Under the pieces are notes generated by a model. That model made no database searches and was not told the DNA's origin. It saw only the letters and a program-made list of their open reading frames with translations. Of a DNA stretch of 64,000 nucleotides, positions 12,301 to 22,582 are shown one piece after another. Source of the DNA: Sphagnum compactum. Its lineage: Eukaryota; Bryophyta; Sphagnopsida; Sphagnales. Positions within the stretch are counted from its first letter, which is position 1; each line of letters starts with the position of its first letter. The translations under genes and the position numbers were made by a program. The stretch lies in NCBI GenBank assembly GCA_965153455.1, contig OZ234499.1:8008515-8072514 (forward strand), given 5' to 3'.

Positions 12301-15300
12301 ATAACTATTACATAGTCGAAGATGCTAATCATTTGACAATTTGCAAGCCACCATCAGAGGACCATTTAAGCTATTCCAAATTATTGGAATGTTTGAAATT
12401 GTTTATGAAGGTAAATAATATTGACTTTAATTTTTGGAATTATGTATGTTCATCTAATTTGACTACAAACATTACATCATTTCACTTAAATTGTGTGCCA
12501 TAATTTTTACGGTATTATCCATTATTTGAAATAAATTTTATTTTCTTGGTGAACTTTGACAGGAAAAAAATACACCAATTATGCCACGTTTGCCACGTTA
12601 TGAAGTGGCATTGAAAGATAAAGCAAATGCCATATATAGTTTGTTACAAAATGAATCTATTGTTGCATTGGTTGGAATGGGTGGGATTGGGAAAACCACT
12701 TTGAGTAAAAAAGTGTATCATTTGTTCCACAACCAATATGAAAAATCTAGCTTCTTGGAGGATGTGAAATCAAAAGACATCAAAGATGTCCAAAAAAAAC
12801 TTCTACAAGATTTATGTGATAGAGAATTACACGAGCATGAAGATGTTGATAAATACCTTAATGAAATCAAGCAATGCATGATATCAAAGAAAGTTTTAGT
12901 GATTGTGGATGATGTTGATATGACGAAAAACCTTGAAGACTTGCAACTTCTTATTGACAAACATGCCACTAATGTAAATTGCAAGAGCAAAGTACTCGTA
13001 AATTGTCGAAATTGGCAAATATTGAAAAATCATGTAAGGGAGTCTGCAAAAGTAGACGTGGCATTATTGGAGGAAGAACAAGCAAGCAAACTTTTCATGT
13101 TACATGCATTCAAACATGCAAATCGTGTGACAAATGATTTGAAAATCATTTCTATGGAGATTATAAAAGCTTGCGGGGGCCTCCCTTTAAGCCTTGAAGT
13201 ATTGGGTTGTTATTTGTGTGGTATTCATGATTTGGAAATATGGGAAGATGCATTGCACGAATTGAGAGGTGGGCAAAATATAACAGGGGGCTCTGATAAT
13301 GAGTTTCTTTGGAAAACTTTGCAAATTTCTTATAACCATTTGAATGAAAAACATAAAGACATGTTTTTGGATATCGCTTGTTTTTTCATCGGTTTCCAAA
13401 AAAAAACGTTTTGTCGAGTGTATTGGAATGCAGATAGTTCATTGAACCCTATGCTTAGATTAAAGAACTTGGAAGATAGATCTTTAATCAAATGGGCAGA
13501 AGATGGTAGCTTGTACATGCACGAACAATTACGAGACATGGGTCAAAATATTGCAACGAAAGTTACAATGAGTCGATTTATATGGAAACCAAATATATCT
13601 TTGCAAAAGAATCAGGTTTGAACAACACGTGTTAATTCAATCCTATGGTATATATATTTTTTGTCAAAATTTGAAATGAAACCATAATTTTTGGTTTTAT
13701 TTAAGAAGATGTAGTTTTTTTCATTAAAAACATGGCATTTGAATGAAATTTTAATTTTATTGATTTGACAATTGTTTGTAATTTGTTTGATGTGATAGGT
13801 GGTGAAAGATTTAGAAGGCATTTCTTTTAAAGAATGTGAAAGTTTGCCTTCACTTTTCCAAAACGGCTCAAAGGAATTTGACAACCTTAGGTTACTTGAC
13901 CTAACAAAAGCCTCACCAAATACAGTGGAAAATTTCATCCAAGGTCAAGATTTGAATAACATTCGATGGTTGTGTCTCCAAGAATGCATGATCCAAAAGT
14001 TGCCAAATAATTTGATTAATTGTTGTCACTTACAAGTACTCCATTTAATGAAATGTCATCGTCTACAATTTGTTTTTGATATTTTAAGCCATGACCGTAA
14101 TATGTCAATATCTAATGATATGAAAGAATTATCTACACCTATTGGCAAATTGAATGCACTCTTAGAACTTAATCTATCAGGGTGTTCAAATTTACAAAAA
14201 TTACCTACATCTATTGGCCTATTGACTGCACTCCAAAACCTTGATTTGTCAAGTTGTTGGGGCTTGCAAAAATTACCTATGTCTCTTGGCCAATTGAGTG
14301 CACTTCAAAACCTTGATTTATCAATTTGTTCGAACTTGCAAAAATTACCTATGTCTATTGGCCAATTGAGTGCACTCCAAAAGATTGATTTGAGAAATTG
14401 TTCGAAGTTGCAAGAATTACCTTTATCTATTGGTCAATTGAGTGCACTCCAATATTTTGATTTGAGCTATTGTTCGAGCTTGCAAGAATTACCGACATCT
14501 ATTGGCCAATTGAGTGCACTCCAATACTTTAATTTGAGTTATTGTTTGAGCTTGCAAGAATTACCGACATCTATTGGCCAATTAAATGCACTCCAAAACC
14601 TTGATTTGAATGATTGTTCGAGCTTGCAAGAATTACCTACATCTATTAGCCAATTGACTGCACTACAAAACCTTAATTTGTCAAGTTGTTGGGGCTTGCA
14701 AAAATTACCTATCTCTATTGGCCAATTGAGTGCACTTCAAAACCTTGATTTGAACTATTGTTCGAAGTTGCAAGAATTACCTACATCTATTGGCCAATTG
14801 AGTGCACTCCAAAACCTTCATTTGAAGCATTGTCCGAGCTTACAAGAATTACCTGCATCTATTGTCCAATTGACTGCACTCCAAAACCTTCATTTGAAGA
14901 GGTGTTCAAAGTTGCAAGAATTACCTACATCTATTGGCCAATTAAATGCACTCCAAAACCTTGATTTGAATGATTGTTCGGGCTTACAAGAATTACCTAC
15001 ATCTATTAGCCAATTGACTGCACTCCAAAACCTTGATTTGTCAAGTTGTTGGGGCTTGCAAGAATTACCTGTGTCTATTGGCCAATTGAGTGCACTTCAA
15101 AACCTTGATTTGAACTATTGTTCGAAGTTGCAAGAATTACCTACATCTATTGGTCAATTGAGTGCACTCCAAAACCTTCATTTGAGGAGGTGTTCAAAGT
15201 TGCAAGAATTACCTTCATCTATTGGCCAATTAAATGCACTCCAAAACCTTGATTTAAATGATTGTTCGGGCTTGCAAGAATTACCTACATCTATTAACCA

Positions 15301-16813
15301 GTTGACTGCACTCCAAAACCTTCATTTGTGGAGGTGTTCAAAGTTGCAAGAATTACCTACATTTATTGGCCAATTGAGTGCACTCCAAAACCTTGATTTA
15401 AGCAATTGTTTAGAGTTACAAGAATTACCAACATCCATTGGCCAATTGAGTGCACTTCAAAAAATTGAGTTAAACTTTTGTTTAAGCTTGCATGAATTAT
15501 CGACATCTATTGGCCAATTGAGTGCACTCCAAAAGATTGATTTAAGAAATTGTTTGAAGTTGCAAGAATTACCTTTATCTATTGGTCAATTGAGTGCACT
15601 CCAATACCTTGATTTGAGCTATTGTTCGAGCTTGCAAGAATTACCGACATCTATTGGCCAATTGAGTGCACTCCAATACTTTAATTTGAGTTATTGTTCG
15701 AGCTTGCAAGAATTATCGACATCTATTGGCCAATTACATGCATTCAAAATGCTTGCTTTAAATGATTGTTCGGCCTTGCAACAATTACCGACATCTATTG
15801 GCCAATTGAGTGCACTCCAATGCTTTGATTTGTGTTATTGTTCGAGCTTGCAAGAATTACCGACATCTATTGGTCAATTGAGTGCACTCCAATACCTTTA
15901 TTTGAACGATTGTTCGGGCTTACAAAAATTACCTACATCTATTGGTCAATTGAGTGCACTCCAATACCTTGATTTGATAAATTGTTCGAGCTTGCAAGAA
16001 TTACCTTTATCTATTGCTCAATTGAGTGCACTCCAATGCTTTGATTTGAGAAATTGTTCGAGCTTACAAGAATTACCGACATCTATTGGTCAATTGAGTG
16101 CACTCCAATGCTTTGATTTGAGAAATTGTTCGAAGTTGCAAGAATTACCGACATCTATTGGCCAATTAAATGCATTCAAAATGCTTGCTTTAAATGATTG
16201 TTCGGCCTTGCAAGAATTACCGACATCTATTGGCCAATTGAGTGCACTCCAAAAGATTGATTTGAGAAATTGTTCGAGCTTGCAAGAATTACCTTTATCT
16301 ATTGGTAAATTGAATGCGCTCCAATACCTTGATTTGATAAATTGTTCGAGCTTGCAAGAATTACCGACATCTATTGGCCAATTGAGTGCACTCCAAAAGA
16401 TTGATTTGAGAAATTGTTCAAAGTTGCAAGAATTACCTTTATCTATTGGTCAATTGAGTGCACTCCAATACCTTGATTTGAGCTATTGTTCGAACTTGCA
16501 AGAATTACCGACATCTATTGGCCAATTGAGTGCACTCCAATGCTTTGATTTGTGTTATTGTTCGAGCTTGCAAGAATTACCAACATCTATTGGTCAATTG
16601 AGTGCACTCCAATACCTTTATTTGAACAATTGTTCGGACTTACAAAAATTACCTACATCTATTGGTCAATTGAGTGCACTCCAATACCTCGATTTGATAA
16701 ATTGTTCGAGCTTGCAAGAATTACCTTTATCTATTGATCAATCGACTGCACTTCAAAACCTTTATTTCAACAACTGTTCGGACTTGCAAGAATTACCTAC
16801 ATCTATTGGCTAG
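9319..16813 (+). CDS. HNL immune receptor: alpha/beta-hydrolase - NB-ARC - LRR
   Basis: Six exons join in frame: 9,319-9,480; 10,394-10,692; 11,427-11,826; 12,258-12,410; 12,563-13,615; 13,799-16,813 (about 1,693 residues). Exon 1 carries a basic PPKKRKRD motif that could act as a nuclear signal. Exons 2-4 encode an alpha/beta-hydrolase: IIFFHGI strand, nucleophile elbow VAYSFGG (first Gly replaced by Ala), GVVFYSVPHAGG, and catalytic-His context DANHLTI. Exon 5 is NB-ARC: P-loop GMGGIGKTT (about 376-384), kinase-2 VLVIVDDVD with final Asp as in TIR-type receptors, GLPL motif CGGLPLSLEVLG, RNBS-D MFLDIACFFIG, and MHE where MHD is usual (about 657). Exon 6 is the LRR region. By family knowledge this is an intracellular pathogen sensor. 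HNL receptors are known mainly from liverworts and other non-flowering lineages. No frameshift is seen. Exon 1 is least certain because it rests on splice sites and phase only. Confidence 0.9.
14192..16813 (+). repeat. Array of 36 near-identical 72-bp LRR units (24 residues each)
   Basis: Every unit begins LQ-x-LP-x-SI-x-Q, continues LSALQ, and ends LxLxxC plus two residues. Thirty-six complete units fit an exact 72-bp register from 14,192 to 16,783, followed by a partial unit that hits the stop. Units group into higher-order blocks. Units 6-9 match 11-14. Units 3-5 resemble 19-21 and 31-33. Units 23-26 resemble 33-36, a 10-unit (720-bp) offset. Such uniformity implies recent unequal exchange or conversion. 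Variation concentrates at the residues before and after the LxL strand and near the unit end, the solvent-exposed positions in LRR proteins. Confidence 0.95.
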
Positions 16814-16918
16814 TTGATTGCACTCCAAAACCTTATATTGATGTATGTTCGGACTTGCAAGAATTACCTACATCTATTGGCTAGTTGATTGCACTCCAAA
16901 ACCTTATATTGATGTATC
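16811..16918 (+). repeat. Decayed LRR units downstream of the HNL stop codon
   Basis: The stop TAG stands where other units have CAA (Gln), two base changes away. After it, sequence similar to LRR units continues for about 100 bp, but a 1-bp loss destroys the frame. The block starting TAGTTGATTGCACTCC occurs twice about 71 bp apart, so even the stop-bearing unit has been duplicated. The gene therefore once had, or nearly had, more repeats. Confidence 0.85.
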
Positions 16919-16934
16919 GACTTTGATTTTGCAG

Positions 16935-19900
16935 AGAATTCAATGCATGAGAATCACCTCTCCTTGCGTGACCTCCTCTCTATTACTCTCCCTTTCTCCT
17001 CCTCATCCTTCTTTCTCCACAATACTCATTTGTTGCCACTAGCGTCTTCTTCCAGTGATGCCGCAGAACCGACACGTGTTGTTGATTCAGGGAGCCACCC
17101 GAAGCGTACAAGAGAAGGAGCTGCTGCTGCTGCTTTTCCTGTTGTTGAGTTCTGTAACTCTGTGAGGAAGAAGAAGAAGTAGAGACTAGGTTCGGAGTTG
17201 CTTCAGATTTCGAGGGAACCGTGATCGATCGTAGGTCGATTGCAGCTGTGGAATACGAGTACGAGTACATGTAGTGTTGCGGATCTACAACGTGATCACC
17301 GCACAATCGATTGTTTGGCCCTAACTGATGGTGAGATCAGCATGTTTTGTTCTGTTGCCAGCCTTCACCCGCAGTTCCTCGGCCAGCTTGTGGAGGTCGG
17401 TATCCTCTGCCTTCTCTCACCAGCTTTTTAGTATTCCTTTGAGAATATGCGCAATGGAGGGCTCTGTGTCATATCCAGAGCACATTCTCAACATGCGAGA
17501 TTCAGAATTCTGGATGCGAGAGGACATTGGATTTCAATTGGCTTGAAGCAATTCTGGTGCTGATGAATTGTGCAATGCCACACAGATAACTTGTTGGACG
17601 TTTGTACCGAGGACAGCTTGTTCTGCAGTTTGCAGACATGCTGTTGTCAAGTGCAGCAGTGTTGTGGAAGCAGCAGCTGCAGAAGGATCCAAGCGATTGT
17701 TCTCAAGCAGTGGCAACACAAATGTGTCTCAAAAGTATCTGGGAAAGGGCAAGATAGTGCATGGACCTTCCTGCAGTCATGAGGACTACAAGAGCAGTTT
17801 GAGTGCTGGAGGATGCTTGGAGATTCACAGTCTGAAGTTGCTGGCAGGGTCTTCTGCACTTTCCTTTCAGGTTCATAAAACTTTGTGGAATTCACTGTCG
17901 TTTGCTGCTATTTGCAATGTTGTTCAAACTACTTGACAACTTTTGGACATGTAAGGGTATGTGCACATTATGTCTTGTATTTCGGAACACAAAGTAATAT
18001 CTATTTTCATCTCTCTGTAAACTTTGTGTGACATAATGTCTCCTTTGACATTGTGTGCAGCTGCCAACCTTTCCCTCACTTTCTCTCAGTCCTACAGCTG
18101 CAGATATTGGTAAGATTGTCTGTGAGAGCCCTCAACTGAAGAAACGAGTACATAATTCACACGTGGAAATATGGGGCTTGCTTCATTGCATCAGCCCTCC
18201 ATTTCTGCTTCCTTCAAAGGCTTCTCCTCTAAGTGCATCGGTTGCCAAATCTGCCAAAAGTCTTGCTTGGAATGGTACCCAAAAGTCCATCTTCAAACAG
18301 GGATCAGCAGGGCAGATTATGTTGGGTTTTATTGTGGAGCTACACATGTGTCCTCACATCCCTGGCTGGGAGCATAATGCTCTACTGCCGGCTGTTGGCA
18401 AAGAATGTGTGCATGTCTACTTTTCTGGTTCAGTGGCTTCTTGGCGTCCAGTGTTGTCTGTGGTGATTGGGCAGTGTGTGACCATCACTGGGCTTCAAAG
18501 GAAATTGATTCTGGTAGGGCCTGAGAAAAATGACCACTTCCTTTTTGTGGCAACAAAAGAGTAGCCTGGTGTCACAACTTTCTCCATTGGGGTGTGTCCC
18601 CGTGGACTGTGGGGGGAAAGAACCTTGTTTTAGGGCAAGAGAAAGGGATCCGCACTAGCGGAGTCACAAGAGCAACTATTCACAAGGAATTAGCATGTGA
18701 CTCCAAAGAAGGTACATGTGTGGCAACAGCATTCTGGCAATCTTCATCCAGTCATATATTTAATGCAGGGTCTTAGGGCTGATGGATATTTTGATTTTAC
18801 ATTGTCTATTCATTATCGATCACTCTGTCCACTGATTGGTATTGATCAATTTGGTCTGTTCCCACAGTTATGCTAGATTGGATTTCTTGATCTCAACAGC
18901 CTCATGCTTGCAGGTGCATGAATCGGGTCATACATTGGGATTGTTACAGATATTCCCATGCCGGGGCAGCTAGTGGAGCTCAACAAGCGAGCATGGCTAC
19001 TCCTAACACACTACAACGTCAGCCAATTGCATGGGCTTCGTGTTGGGGCTATGGTAGGCAAGAGTCTCTTCAAGCTTTCTACTGAATTTGCAGTGCATGT
19101 AATCAGATCCATCATGGTGATAGCATGACCTAACCCCTGATATCCATGTTCTGCAAGTAGCTGTAAGGCATGTGCACATCATGGTCCTTGACAGTGCAGG
19201 GGAGAAGGGGCTGCTGCTCGTTGTTTGCTTTCGGTCACATGTGTGTTGTTCTTTTCTCTGATTTGAATGTTATGTGAGTCAGCATCCACTCCAACAAGTC
19301 TTGTGAGGGCCATCTAGCTGAGCAAGTGGTGTTTTTCCTTTTCTTGTAAAGCATACTGAGGTTTTTGATGGTTGTACAGTACTGGGAAAGCATCTGTATT
19401 TGTGGAGCCCACTTCTGAAGGGGGCCATTACTTAGTAGGATACCCAGTAGTTCCTCTTATCTTAGAGAAGACATACTTATTAGCACTGTGCTTTTCCTAG
19501 CCTGTATCTTTCACATGTTCAATCTTGTGAAGAATGTTGATGTAGTAGAGCTTCAATGGAGGTGTTCCTAAGAGCATAGATTGCATGGTTGAACAGGCCA
19601 GTGTTGCAGCAACCTTCAAGAAATCATCATGGAACACCTTCCTTTTGCTTCTGCTTTTTGGTAAGTTTGTTTCTGGCCACATATTGTATTCAGTGACAGT
19701 GCCTATAAGATAGTCTTCTGATATCCATTGTGTGATTGCTCTTTGAGTATTCTACAGGGTATTGCAAGCCTAAGGTGCAAGTTTCAAGGAGTGTACACTC
19801 AGAAGCAGCTGATTGGATCAAAGAAGGTACTTGGCACCAACTTCACTTTTTTTTAATAAGCATTGTAGGCTGCAGTAATTGTTATGCTTTGTCCTCTGCT

Positions 19901-22213
19901 TTTCTGTCCAAATTTTGCAGTTATTTGTATGTTGAAAGGCTTTTATTCTAGCCAGTCTTATCAGATCATGATCTATTATATCAATGTGTTATTGTCTAAG
20001 AGGAGGGGCCCTTTATTTTATTCCTCACTTCTCACATCTTTTTGATTACCTGTTTATGCCAGTCTCTGTGTGCAATAAGAATTTGAATACCAGATAAGCA
20101 GATTCAGCAGTTCTGCTTGAAATAATCATGCTTTTAGAACATGCTTTAAAGTGTCTGATTTCACTTCTGGTTTCATTGTGCAAGGATTCTTCAGTGTGCT
20201 GGCATAATACAGGCATGTCTTCCCATCCTTCTGACCACACCTGTGTCTCTGCACCGAGTAAGCACATTCTTTACTGGTGCTGTGATCTCATCTTTGTCCA
20301 GAGAACTCAGTTGGGAAAGGAGGAAGGTCAAAAAGTGGAGGGATGAATTAGCAGTCTCTGATTATTTTGAGTATTTTTTGGTTGCCTTTTGTCAAAAACT
20401 GGTAGAGAAAGGGACCAACCATGCAAGTTTTCAGTGTGCTGAGCTCAGGATGTATTCAAGAAGTTTTTTTGGCACAATCGTTTTTGCCACTTGGGAGAAG
20501 ATCTTCCATCTAGACTATCAACAAAGGTATTTTGTCTCATCTCCAGCAACTTTCTACGTTATGACTATTATTAAGTTGCTCAACACAATTCATGTGCTAG
20601 CTGTATTCTTGCAAGTGAGCAAGTCTGATCTTTACAAATAATGCTTGGAAATTTCTGTGGCAGGTTCCCCCCATTTCAAATTTCTGAGACCACATTGAAT
20701 CACTGTGGCATGACCCACACTCTACTGTCTGGCAAGCAGGGAAAAAACATTGTGATTGTTTTGACACACACAGTGAATGGAATCCCAGCCTAGGCTTGCA
20801 GACAGGTGAAAATAGTGCCCACTATGTACGGCGGAGAATTTCCAGTGCAGAGCTTGGCCTTGTGCTGATATGATCTTTAAGGGTTAGCTCCACTCACCTG
20901 AAGCATGTTAATGCAATGCTATGACTGAGTACATGAATGTTGGATGGATGGATGCATCAAAGGTGGTTTCAAAAAGCATTTGGAGGTGTGTTATGCATAT
21001 TCACAAATTTTGTGTTGATGTCAGGTGTGCCAAGATTCTGGGAAGTTACAGTTGGTGGATGCCACTGGAGCACTCGATGTGATGATCCCAGATCTTCAGT
21101 GTTTTGCAAGCCTGTCATCAACATATCAGGTGGCTGTTTTCCAGCCTATTCTATTGTTTCCCTGTCGTTCTCCCTAAGGTTTAGATCTGTCAGTTGTCTG
21201 CACCATGTTTGGGCTACAAAAATTCTACCTCTAAGTCTGAATGGGGTTCCAGATCACATCCTTCAGTTTGGTTGTAGAAGGCAAATGGAGGACTTTGGCA
21301 GTCTGCAGAAGCAAACTGTGCTTCTGCAGACTGCCAAACTCTCCTGTGGCATGGTCTACACTACTCAAGGGGCTGGTCTTCAAGAAGGAGCCTTCAAATC
21401 TGCTTTCATACTATGTGCAGTTCCAAATACAGCATGCTTCCTGCTTCAAAAACCTTGTATGGCCATCAAGGGAAACTTGTACAAGCAATCCTAGTTGGCT
21501 GAGAAAATTCAATCAAATAGAAGGTCATGATAACTCCTGGAAAGGAAGACAGTTTGAAATATTGTTGGTTACACATAAGCATCCAGTCAGGCTCAAGGTA
21601 CATCAAACTTCTTCCATTTCTCTTCCTCTTTCTTCAAGGTTAAATTTTCGTTCTCTCAGCATTGGCTTGAGTACTTCGATGTCATGTTTGGATGTCTGCA
21701 ATGCAGCCTGGTGTTGAAGCTGGAGCGGGCAATCAATGGACATTGTATGCTGAAGCTATTTTGCTTCCCTTTTGCCTCTGCATTGTTGGAGAGAGCTCTG
21801 CACCAAATGAGTGCAGCTATCTGCCCATGGCCAACATACAGATTGATCTTAGGAATAGTAGAATGACCAACTTGAACAAGGGACCTGATGCAAAATACCA
21901 GGAAGGAGTATTTGAGGGCTCAAATGCAGATCTTGAAAATAGTGCCACTGGGAACAGAGTGGAACAGGGTGCAGTATCCAATGCTCTGTGTTTCCTACTG
22001 AATGAATATCCTGGAGGCAAGATGAAAGTTGAACAACATGCCCACACCTATTCATCTTCCGTGGATATCAAAGGCTGCTTGAAGATGAAAGAAAAATTGG
22101 GAAGTGAAGCATTCTGTTCTCAAACTGAGGAGGAATGTTTGGGCCATATCATGGACTGTGACTTCAGGAAAGTTATACTTGAATTTGACCAGAGTGGAAG
22201 TGAGTACAGCAAG
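16935..22213 (+). CDS. CTC1: CTC1, telomere-capping CST complex subunit (3' part not found)
   Basis: CTC1 pairs with STN1 and TEN1 to protect chromosome ends and restart DNA polymerase alpha. Similarity to plant CTC1 is spread over many exons. Likely coding blocks: 16,943-17,161 (MHENHLSLRDLL); ~17,225-17,395 (CLALTDGEISMFCSVASLHP); 17,586-17,870 (ITCWTFVP); 18,061-18,560 (VHVYFSGSVASWRPVLSVVI). Next come ~18,950-19,055 (LVELNKRAWLLLTHYNV, LHGLRVGAM), ~19,157-19,250 (VRHVHIMVLDSAG), ~20,298-20,526 and 20,664-20,772. The last are 21,025-21,129 (LQLVDATGALDVMIPDL), 21,253-21,597 (LLVTHKHPVRLK) and 21,707-22,213 (LYAEAILLPFCLCIVGE). The four exons from 20,664 keep phase perfectly. Borders near 17.2 and 18.6-19.2 kb are unsure. 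Arabidopsis CTC1 is about 1,270 residues. The C-terminal quarter is not visible beyond 22,213, where a donor GTACAC leads into transposon DNA. Confidence 0.82.
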
Positions 22214-22312
22214 GTACACCACAGAACTTTATAATTTTTTTCTGTAAGTTGTAATTCAGTCTGCCTTGCATCTAGTGTGTATGACTCACATTCCTTGTCA
22301 TCTGGTAGTTTC
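22214..22312. other. Junction between CTC1 and transposon DNA
   Basis: Begins with the donor of the last visible CTC1 exon and ends at the copia reverse-transcriptase fragment. An acceptor-like TTGCAG occurs near 22,360, but the frame after it (LKLVNKSNG, then a stop within 20 codons) does not look like CTC1. Confidence 0.4.
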
Positions 22313-22582
22313 TCAAGCTGAATAGCAAGTTGATTCTTGCCTTTGGATAACATGTTGCAGCTCAAGTTGGTCAACAAGAGTAATGGGATTCATTGTTTTT
22401 GTGAGCTTAGCTAAAAGAGACACAAGGGTAGAAACAAGCTTACAATTAATCATGTGGAACTTTGTAAGATCATCCAAAATTATTTTTTTTGAGTTAGTAA
22501 AATCGATTTTGATTCCCTCCACTAAAAAAAATTGAAAAAAAACAATTATCATTTGCAACTTTATTCCAATTGCATTAAACAA
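22313..22582 (-). mobile_element. Ty1/copia reverse-transcriptase fragment
   Basis: On the minus strand an 89-codon open stretch contains KIDFTNSKKIILDDLTKFHM followed by INCKLVSTLVS and KLTK. This corresponds to the end of copia reverse transcriptase (usual form ISQxKYIxDLLxKFxMxDCKxxSTPM...KLxK). It shares orientation with the integrase remnant at 24,850-25,990, so both are probably one element, enlarged by insertions between them. Confidence 0.7.

Noticed and set aside
14758-14964. Open frame in the LRR array in another reading frame, with repeated CTPKPSFE-like peptides
   Set aside because: A by-product of the 72-bp repeat read out of frame; the LRR frame is open across the whole exon.
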